From Comamonadaceae bacterium G21597-S1 (lineage in GTDB: Bacteria > Pseudomonadota > Gammaproteobacteria > Burkholderiales > Burkholderiaceae_C), in the NCBI GenBank assembly GCA_027214345.1, contig JAPWHR010000007.1, positions 1 through 64,000 of the forward strand: a stretch of 64,000 nucleotides of DNA, given 5' to 3'. The position numbers and the translations under genes were made by a program. A model generated the notes under the pieces. The model was not told the DNA's origin. It was given only the letters and a program-made list of their open reading frames with translations, and searched no databases. Shown one piece after another: positions 58,172 through 64,000 of the stretch; positions within the stretch are counted from its first letter, which is position 1; every line of letters starts with the position of its first letter.

Positions 58172-59185
58172 ATGACACACCATGTCCTGGTCACCGGCGC
58201 CAGCGGTTACGTCGGCCACGCTCTCGCCCAGGCCTTGTGCGCGCAACTCGCCGCCGGCATGTTGGCATCGTTGACCCTGGTCGACTCGCAGCCGAGCGAC
58301 GATGGGGGCGCGCTGCGGCAGGACCTGCCCGAGCCGATGCGCGGCCGCCTGTACCAGGTCGTCGGCGACCTGCGCGAGGCGGACACACTGGCGCGCGCGC
58401 TGGCGCAGTCGCCCACCCGGGTGTTCCACCTCGCCGGCATCACCAGCCGCCTTGCGGAAGACGACTTTGCGCTCGGACTGGCCGTGAACGTCGACGCGGC
58501 CATGGCCTTGTTCGAAGGCTTGCGGCAGCAGACGCTCCATCCCGTGCTGGTGTTTGCCAGTTCCTGCGGCGTCTACGGCCCGCCGATGCCGTCCATGATC
58601 GACGATGCAACGTTGCCGATTCCGCGCCTGAGTTACGGCAGCCAGAAACTGATGATGGAGATCCTGCTGGCCGACTACAGCCGGCGCGGCTGGATCGACG
58701 CGCGTTCGGTACGCCTGCCCAGCGTCGTGGCACGGCCTGCACCCCGTGGCGCGGCTGCCTCGTCGTTCGCCAGCGACCTGATCCGCGAGACGGCCCAGGG
58801 CCGGCGTTTCACCTGCCCGGTCGGGCCGGACGCCAGCCTGTGGTTCTTGTCCTTGCCCACCTGCGTCAAGCATTTGCTGCACGCGGCCGAACTGCCCGCC
58901 AACGTATTGCCGGCCACACGGGCCTGGAACCTGCCGGCCCTGCGCGCCACGACCGACGCGGTGATTGGCGCGATCGCGCGGCGACTGGGCCGCAAGCCGG
59001 ACGCGCTGGTCGACTACCAGCCACAGCCCGCGATGCAGGCCCAGTTCGCGCAGTGGCCCCCCTTGTCGACCACGACCGCGCACGGCCTGGGTTTTGCCCA
59101 TGACGGCACGCTCGACCAGTTGCTGGACAACGCGCTGGCCGGATCCTTGCTTTCCCCGTCTCACCCCGTCCCACCCGTTCACTGA
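58172..59185 (+). CDS. denD: DenD-like D-erythronate dehydrogenase (NAD-dependent epimerase/dehydratase family)
   Basis: A 337-residue extended SDR. It has the Rossmann loop TGASGYVG (~8-15), SSCGVYGP (~129-136) and the catalytic Tyr-Lys in SYGSQKLMMEILLADYS (~154-170). The pattern of DenD (ADYSRRGWIDARSVRLPSVVARP) is well kept. DenD oxidises D-erythronate to the 2-keto acid; with the isomerase upstream it gives part of the D-erythronate route. The kinase (OtnK, DUF1537) and decarboxylase (OtnC) are not in this island. Confidence 0.78.
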   Translation: MTHHVLVTGASGYVGHALAQALCAQLAAGMLASLTLVDSQPSDDGGALRQDLPEPMRGRLYQVVGDLREADTLARALAQSPTRVFHLAGITSRLAEDDFALGLAVNVDAAMALFEGLRQQTLHPVLVFASSCGVYGPPMPSMIDDATLPIPRLSYGSQKLMMEILLADYSRRGWIDARSVRLPSVVARPAPRGAAASSFASDLIRETAQGRRFTCPVGPDASLWFLSLPTCVKHLLHAAELPANVLPATRAWNLPALRATTDAVIGAIARRLGRKPDALVDYQPQPAMQAQFAQWPPLSTTTAHGLGFAHDGTLDQLLDNALAGSLLSPSHPVPPVH

Positions 59186-59198
59186 AAGGAATATTGCC

Positions 59199-60239
59199 AT
59201 GAACATCCAATGGACCTCCGCCCTGCTCGGCGCCTGCGTGAGCACCGTCCTGCTCACCAGCATGCCCGCAGCGGCGCAGAAGACGACCGAACTCACGTTC
59301 TCGGCGTGGATTCCGCATTCGCACATTCTGGTGTCGAAGTTCATGATGCCCTGGGCCAAGGAGGTCGAGCAGGCCACCGACGGACGCGTGAAGATCAACT
59401 TCCTTCCCAAGCCGGTGGCCAATCCGCCCGGGCACTACGACGCGGTGCGCAACGGCGCTGTCGATTTTGCGTTCATCTCCAACTCGTATTACCCCGGCCG
59501 TTTCGACCTGCTGAAGTTCTCGATGCTGCCGTTTTCGGGCAATACGGCGCTGTCGACGTCAGTCGCGTCCTGGCGCATCTATGACAAATACCTCAAGGAC
59601 GCGAACCTGTTCCGCGGTGTCAAGCTGCTGGGCATCTACGGCCACGGGCCGGGCGGCGTCTACACCACCGACCGCAAGGTCGAGAAGATCGAGGACTTCG
59701 ACGGCCTGAAGCTGCGCATCGGCGGCGGCATGCAGGCCGACGTGGCCAAGGTGCTCAACGTCAATGCCGTGGTCAAGCCCGCGCCCGAGTCGTACGAGCT
59801 GATGAGCACCGGTGTCGTCGACGGCGTGTTTTTCCCGCCTGAGTCGGTCGAATCGTTCCGGCTCGTGAGCGTGGTCAAGAATGCCACCCTGTTCCCCGGC
59901 GGCCTGTACGCCGACACGCACGGCATCATCATGAACGAGCAGGCCTTTGCCAAGCTGTCGGCCGCCGACCAGGCCGCCATCATGAAACTGTCGGGCGAAC
60001 ACATCGCGCGCATGGGCGGCAAGGCCTGGGGCGATGCGGATGATGCGGCGATGCAGGCCATGAAGGCCGGCAAGGTGAACATCATGATGGCCAGCGACAA
60101 GCTGGTGGCGGACATCAAGGTCCGTACGGCTCCGTTCGAGAAGGCCTGGCTGGACGAAGCGAAGGCCAAGGGCATCGACGGGCCCAAGGTGCTGCAGGCC
60201 TACCGCGACGAGCTCAAGAAGCTCGAAGCCGGCAAGTGA
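59199..60239 (+). CDS. dctP: TRAP transporter substrate-binding protein DctP
   Basis: A 346-residue periplasmic receptor with a signal peptide (cleavage near AAAQ-KTTE, residue ~27). It shows the DctP core: GHYDAVRNGAVDFAFIS (~86-102), the Arg-containing LKLRIGGGMQADVAK (~173), and GVVDGVFFPPESV. It is the first gene of a complete TRAP carrier that would import the sugar acid processed by the genes upstream. GAAAGGAAT precedes the ATG by 6 nt. Confidence 0.9.
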   Translation: MNIQWTSALLGACVSTVLLTSMPAAAQKTTELTFSAWIPHSHILVSKFMMPWAKEVEQATDGRVKINFLPKPVANPPGHYDAVRNGAVDFAFISNSYYPGRFDLLKFSMLPFSGNTALSTSVASWRIYDKYLKDANLFRGVKLLGIYGHGPGGVYTTDRKVEKIEDFDGLKLRIGGGMQADVAKVLNVNAVVKPAPESYELMSTGVVDGVFFPPESVESFRLVSVVKNATLFPGGLYADTHGIIMNEQAFAKLSAADQAAIMKLSGEHIARMGGKAWGDADDAAMQAMKAGKVNIMMASDKLVADIKVRTAPFEKAWLDEAKAKGIDGPKVLQAYRDELKKLEAGK

Positions 60240-60275
60240 CGCTGCGGCGCTGAACCGCACGGCGATCCCGACACG

Positions 60276-60761
60276 ATGCCGAACATCCTCACCCGCACCG
60301 CGCTGGGCGCGCTGCGGCGCCTGGCCAGCCTGTGCCTGGTCGCGCTGGCGCTGCTCACGCTGGCCGACGTGGTCGGCCGCTACGTGCTGAACTACTCCAT
60401 CATCGGCGCGGTCGAGATCACCGAGATGCTGATGGTGGGGGTCATCTTCGCCGGCATCGCGCTGGCGACGCTGGCACACGAACATGTCACGGTCGACCTG
60501 CTGACCACGCGCATGAGCGCGCCGGTGCAACGCGTGCAGAAGATCGCCAGCCAGGTGCTGGCCACCGGCATCAGCTTGCTGCTGTCGATGGCCACCTGGA
60601 GCCAGGCCACGTCGGCGCTGGACTTCGGCGACCAGACCACGATGCTGGGCCTGCCGCTGGCACCGGTCATCTTCTTCATGAGTGGCATGTTGTTGATCAA
60701 TGCGCTGATCCACGCCTGGCAGGCCTGGCTGCTGGTCTCCGGACGGGACACCGCTCCATGA
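60276..60761 (+). CDS. dctQ: TRAP transporter small permease DctQ
   Basis: A 161-residue membrane protein with four helices: LASLCLVALALLTLADVVGR, a second starting at IGAVEITEMLMVG, a third and a fourth. It is the small subunit of the TRAP carrier and overlaps the large permease gene by 4 nt (ATGA). Confidence 0.9.
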   Translation: MPNILTRTALGALRRLASLCLVALALLTLADVVGRYVLNYSIIGAVEITEMLMVGVIFAGIALATLAHEHVTVDLLTTRMSAPVQRVQKIASQVLATGISLLLSMATWSQATSALDFGDQTTMLGLPLAPVIFFMSGMLLINALIHAWQAWLLVSGRDTAP

Positions 60762-62050
60762 CCGAAGCCCTGATCGGTTTCGCCGCCATGCTGCTACTGG
60801 TGCTGATGCAGGTGCCGGTGGCCTTTGCGATGGCACTGATCGGCGTGCTGGGCCTGGCCTGGATCCGCAACTGGCCCTCGGCCTACACCCTGGTCGGTTC
60901 GGTAGTGCAGGAAAGCGGTTTCCAGTACCTGCTGTCGGTGGTGCCGCTGTTCATCCTGATGGGCAACCTGATCACGCAGTCGCGCCTCTCGCGCGAACTG
61001 TATGCCGCCGCCTATGCCTTCCTGGGCCACCGCAAGGGCGGCCTGGCCATGTCGACCATCGTTGCCTGTGGCGGCTTTGGTGCGGTCTGCGGTTCCAGCC
61101 TGGCCACGACGGCGACCATGTCCAAGGTCGCCTATCCCGAGATGCGCGAGCTGGGTTACGACAAGGCACTGGCCTCGGGCTCGATCGCGGCGGGCGGCAC
61201 CCTGGGCATCCTGATCCCGCCGTCGGTCGTGATGGTGGTCTACGCGATCCTGACGCAACAAAGCATCGGCAAGATGTTCGCCGCCGGCATCCTGCCCGGG
61301 CTGCTAGCCATCGCGCTGTACCTGCTGGCCGTGCGCTGGACGATCTGGCGCCGGCCGGACGCCGGCCCGCGTGGTGCGCGTCTGCCCTGGCCGCGGCGCC
61401 TGCAGGCCTTGCGCGAGGTCTGGGGCGTGCTGCTGCTGTTTGCCATCGTCATGGGCGGCATCTATGGCGGCGTGTTCACGGCCACCGAGGCAGCCGGCAT
61501 CGGCGCCTGCGGCGCCTTCGTGTTCGCCTGGGCGCGCAAGCGCCTGAGCTGGGCCATCCTGTCCGACGTGCTGGTCGAATCGGCGCGCACCACCGGCATG
61601 TTGTTCATGGTGCTGATCGGCGCGCTGATGTTCGCCAACTTCATCAACTTCACCTCGTTGCCGGGCGACCTGCAGGACATGGTGAAACAGTTCTCCATCC
61701 ATCCGATCATGGTCATCGTCGCGATCTGCGTCATCTACGTGCTGCTGGGCTGCGTGCTCGAAAGCATGTCGATGGTGTTGCTGACGGTGCCGGTGTTCTA
61801 CCCGCTGGTGCAGGGCCTGGGCTTCGACCTGATCTGGTTCGGCATCATCGTCGTGGTGGTGACCGAGATCAGCTTCATCACGCCGCCGGTGGGCCTGAAC
61901 GTGATGGTGCTCAAGAGCCTGCTGCCCGACGTGCCGATGCGCACCTTGTTCGGCGGCGTGATGCCCTTCGTCGTCGCCGACGTGGTGCGGCTGGCGCTGC
62001 TGATCGCGTTTCCGGTCATCACGCTGACTCTGCCGCGTTTCCTGGGCTGA
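60758..62050 (+). CDS. dctM: TRAP transporter large permease DctM
   Basis: A 430-residue polytopic protein with about 12 helices. GSSLATTATMSKVAYPEMRE and GGTLGILIPPSVVMVVYAIL are the two family signatures near residues 112-155. It is the channel subunit of a sodium-driven TRAP carrier; with DctP and DctQ it is complete. It closes the sugar-acid operon. Confidence 0.93.
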   Translation: MTEALIGFAAMLLLVLMQVPVAFAMALIGVLGLAWIRNWPSAYTLVGSVVQESGFQYLLSVVPLFILMGNLITQSRLSRELYAAAYAFLGHRKGGLAMSTIVACGGFGAVCGSSLATTATMSKVAYPEMRELGYDKALASGSIAAGGTLGILIPPSVVMVVYAILTQQSIGKMFAAGILPGLLAIALYLLAVRWTIWRRPDAGPRGARLPWPRRLQALREVWGVLLLFAIVMGGIYGGVFTATEAAGIGACGAFVFAWARKRLSWAILSDVLVESARTTGMLFMVLIGALMFANFINFTSLPGDLQDMVKQFSIHPIMVIVAICVIYVLLGCVLESMSMVLLTVPVFYPLVQGLGFDLIWFGIIVVVVTEISFITPPVGLNVMVLKSLLPDVPMRTLFGGVMPFVVADVVRLALLIAFPVITLTLPRFLG

Positions 62051-62126
62051 CGCTGCCGCAGTCGCGACCGCCGCGCCTCAGCGTCACGGCAAGGCACGGC
62101 GGCCAGCGATCGCAGCGGCACCTGCG

Positions 62127-62161
62127 GCGGGCAAGACCTTGGCGCGCGTGGCCTTGCCCGC
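62127..62161 (+). terminator. Hairpin after the TRAP operon
   Basis: GCGGGCAAG pairs with CTTGCCCGC across a 17-nt loop; no T-run follows. It may end or stabilise the operon transcript. TACAGT just after it (62168-62173) may be the -10 of the next gene. Confidence 0.35.
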
Positions 62162-62197
62162 TTGCACTACAGTGGGCGGATGCGGTAAAGGAGAGCC

Positions 62198-62812
62198 ATG
62201 GGCGTCGAGGATCGAGAATGGTGGAAGGAAGCGCAGCGCGAGCGCGACGGCGCCAACATGCAGCGCCCGAGCCGGTTCGGCCGGGCGGTCGACCGCGGCC
62301 CGCCTGCGCAACACGATGATCGTGGACTGACCCCGGGCCTGAAATGGGGGCCACTGGTCATCGTCGTGTTCTGGCTGCTCGTCATGGCCATCGTGTATGG
62401 CGGCATCAAGCTGGTGATGAAGCCGCGGGAAGTCACGATCTCGATGGCCGGGGAGATGACGATTCCGCGTGCCCGCGATGGCCATTTCTATGCGCCCGGG
62501 ACCATCGGCGGACAACCGGTGGTCTTCCTCGTCGATACCGGTGCCAGCTACGTCACGGTCAGCCAGGCATTCGCCGACCACGCCGGCATCCACGGCGGAT
62601 CGCCGACGCGTTTTCACACCGCCAACGGCGTCATCGAGGGTCGTATCGTGTCCGACGTGCCGGTGTCACTCGGTCCCGCTGCCGTCTCCGGCGTCAAGGT
62701 GGCGGTCGGCATGAACGGCATCGGCCGCGACCAGGCACTGCTGGGGCAGAGTTTCCTGTCGAAGTTCCAGATCACCCTGAGTGGCAACGAGATGGTGCTG
62801 CGGCGGCCCTAG
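62198..62812 (+). CDS. Retropepsin-like aspartic protease (TIGR02281 family)
   Basis: A 204-residue protein with a basic N-terminal segment, one membrane helix (~50-70) and a single retropepsin-like domain. The active motif is FLVDTGASYVTVS (~110-122), and HTANGVIEGR and GMNGIGRDQALLGQSFL follow as in the family. It would work as a dimer facing the periplasm. The GGAGAG ribosome site is 7 nt from the ATG. It converges with the AraC gene (12-nt gap). Confidence 0.82.
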   Translation: MGVEDREWWKEAQRERDGANMQRPSRFGRAVDRGPPAQHDDRGLTPGLKWGPLVIVVFWLLVMAIVYGGIKLVMKPREVTISMAGEMTIPRARDGHFYAPGTIGGQPVVFLVDTGASYVTVSQAFADHAGIHGGSPTRFHTANGVIEGRIVSDVPVSLGPAAVSGVKVAVGMNGIGRDQALLGQSFLSKFQITLSGNEMVLRRP

Positions 62813-62824
62813 ACAGGCTGCGCT

Positions 62825-63793
62825 TCAGTGCCCGTGCCGGTCCTGTCCGGGCGCAACGCCGAAGGCTGCAGCGTATTTGGCGGCAAATCGCCCGAAATGG
62901 CCGAAGCCACACATCAGTGCCACTTCACTGACACGCGCGGATGAGCTGCGCAGCAGGTGACGCGCCCTCAGCAGCCGCACCTGTTCGATGAACTGGTATG
63001 CCGTCATGCCCCGATGCCGGCGCACCAGCTCCTGCAGCGAGCGCAACGACAGGCCCATGTGCGCGGCCAGCGCGTGCACGTCGGGCAGGTCATGGCGCTG
63101 CATCGCATCGACCAGCCAGGCCTGCGCGTCGGCCAGACGCCGCAGCCGCGCATCATCGGCCCGGGATGCCGTGCGCTGCTCCTGGCCACGGCCGGAAAGG
63201 GTGTCAACGGCCGCCTGCGCCAGCAACTCCGCCAGGCCATTCCACTGGCGCTCGAGCAAGGCATGGGGCATGGCCGTGCAACGATCCGTGTCCAGCGTGA
63301 TCAAGGCGTCGAGCATGCCCGGCAACAGCCCCAGATGCGGTCCCATCGCCAGGAGGAAAGGACGGCGCCGGGCCAGCGGATCGACCCGGGCACCCATCGT
63401 GTCGGCCGCCTCGTGCAGCACGTCCTGGTGCAGCCGGAAAACCGCCTGGCGCGCGCCGGTGTCCCATTGACCGCATACGGGCATGTCGGAGGAAATCATG
63501 GAAGCGATACCCGGTCGCGATTCGATGCGCGCGTCTTTTGCCAGCACGTCGACCCGACCGCGCAACGGCAGGCTGATGACCCAGAAACCGGGCACGGGTT
63601 CGGGCTCGACGTCGACCGCACTGCCGTAGCTCAGACGGGTCAGCGACATCCGTTCATTGCCCAGATGGTCGATCTGCGTCTGCAATTGCGGCACCGGACC
63701 CTTGATGCGCAGCCGATGCCGGCGCAACACGCGACTGACATTCTGGCGCGAGTCGTCCGGGTCGGTCGATGCGTGTTTCCAGGCTTGCAACAT
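62825..63793 (-). CDS. AraC-family transcriptional regulator
   Basis: A 322-residue regulator with an N-terminal cupin-like AraC-ligand domain (~50-190) and a C-terminal double helix-turn-helix (~220-315; LSLRSLQELVRRHRGM is the first recognition helix and VSEVALMCGFGHFGRFAAKYAAAFG the second). It is divergent from the FGGY kinase gene at the window edge and is its most likely target. The effector is not identifiable. Confidence 0.85.
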   Translation of the reverse strand: MLQAWKHASTDPDDSRQNVSRVLRRHRLRIKGPVPQLQTQIDHLGNERMSLTRLSYGSAVDVEPEPVPGFWVISLPLRGRVDVLAKDARIESRPGIASMISSDMPVCGQWDTGARQAVFRLHQDVLHEAADTMGARVDPLARRRPFLLAMGPHLGLLPGMLDALITLDTDRCTAMPHALLERQWNGLAELLAQAAVDTLSGRGQEQRTASRADDARLRRLADAQAWLVDAMQRHDLPDVHALAAHMGLSLRSLQELVRRHRGMTAYQFIEQVRLLRARHLLRSSSARVSEVALMCGFGHFGRFAAKYAAAFGVAPGQDRHGH

Positions 63794-63922
63794 GGGGAAG
63801 ACGGACTGCCGTCGCGTTGATCAGCGGCCATTATGGACCGCCCGGCGATACGGCCGCGTTTTCTGGCCAGCGCCCGCGCCTTTCGGCTTGCCCCGTCGCC
63901 GGCCACCGGGTGCAATCACGCC

Positions 63923-64000
63923 GTGCACACACATGTCCTGGCCGTCGATATCGGCAGCACCCGCCTGAAGGCTGCCCTGCTCGACGCGACCGGCGGCGTG
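63923..64000 (+). CDS. FGGY-family carbohydrate kinase, N-terminal fragment
   Basis: Only 26 codons are in the window, from a GTG at 63923. HVLAVDIGSTRLKAALLDATG is the ATP-phosphate-1 motif (DIGSTxxK) that opens FGGY kinases such as xylulokinase and gluconate kinase. The rest lies to the right. It is divergent from the AraC gene, which likely regulates it. An in-frame start further upstream cannot be excluded. Confidence 0.68.
   Translation, partial: MHTHVLAVDIGSTRLKAALLDATGGV

Overview
The window is high-GC (roughly two thirds G+C by eye) chromosomal DNA. It reads as a Gram-negative betaproteobacterium of the order Burkholderiales, most like the Alcaligenaceae (Bordetella/Achromobacter relatives). 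The pointers are ribF-ileS-lspA synteny, an rpfE-type gene next to recJ, LolCD, several Bug/TctC and TRAP-type solute systems, PimC/PimD-type acyl-CoA dehydrogenases, and many regulator-plus-catabolic-operon islands. The placement is inferred from gene content, not from a database search. There is no prophage or CRISPR array, and no insertion sequence; the only mobile element seen is the 5' tip of a group II intron at the left edge.

Layout. 1-7.4 kb: intron tip and terminator, an acyl-lipid desaturase, rsmB and purN (minus), then a two-subunit acyl-CoA dehydrogenase and a class III adenylate cyclase (plus). 7.4-16.3 kb: an HNH nuclease (minus), then ribF, ileS, lspA, a Na/Pi cotransporter, an SH3 protein and an M48 protease (plus). 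16.3-22.2 kb: a catabolic island with five overlapping minus-strand genes (Bug receptor, RidA, LigI-like lactonase, FAH hydrolase, HpaH hydratase), divergent from a flavin reductase and an IclR regulator. 22.2-29.2 kb (minus): DUF3422, TctBA permeases, a GspE-type ATPase, an aminopropyltransferase-like protein and TatD. 29.3-33.2 kb: a four-gene PotDABC-like ABC importer behind a Pho-box-like array.

33.3-40.2 kb: a PDZ-less membrane-anchored trypsin-like protease, MoxR, DUF58 and VWA proteins, an esterase-like lipoprotein and three further lipoproteins. 40.2-45 kb: lolD and lolC (minus), then rpfE-like and recJ (plus). 45-51.8 kb: idnO/idnD, a DHH phosphoesterase, a PHP phosphoesterase, YciO/Sua5, an M50 protease, trpS and tRNA-Ser(CGA) with its terminator. 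51.8-53.6 kb: a Cache-GGDEF diguanylate cyclase. 54-62 kb: a GntR-controlled sugar-acid island (IlvD/Edd dehydratase, HIBADH-type dehydrogenase, hydroxypyruvate/2-oxotetronate isomerase, DenD-type dehydrogenase, TRAP transporter). 62.2-64 kb: a retropepsin-like protease, an AraC regulator, and the first 26 codons of an FGGY kinase.

The islands most likely to hold something undescribed are three: the IclR-linked operon, whose substrate is not obvious; the protease-MoxR-DUF58-VWA-lipoprotein block; and the tetronate-type sugar-acid cluster, which lacks the kinase and decarboxylase of the known route. Regulatory signals found directly in the DNA are a near-consensus sigma70 promoter with a palindrome at the GntR gene, paired IclR-like boxes, an 11-bp-periodic Pho-box-like array, alternative hairpins upstream of ileS, and three genes whose start codon lies about 7 nt after a -10 box (probable leaderless mRNAs).
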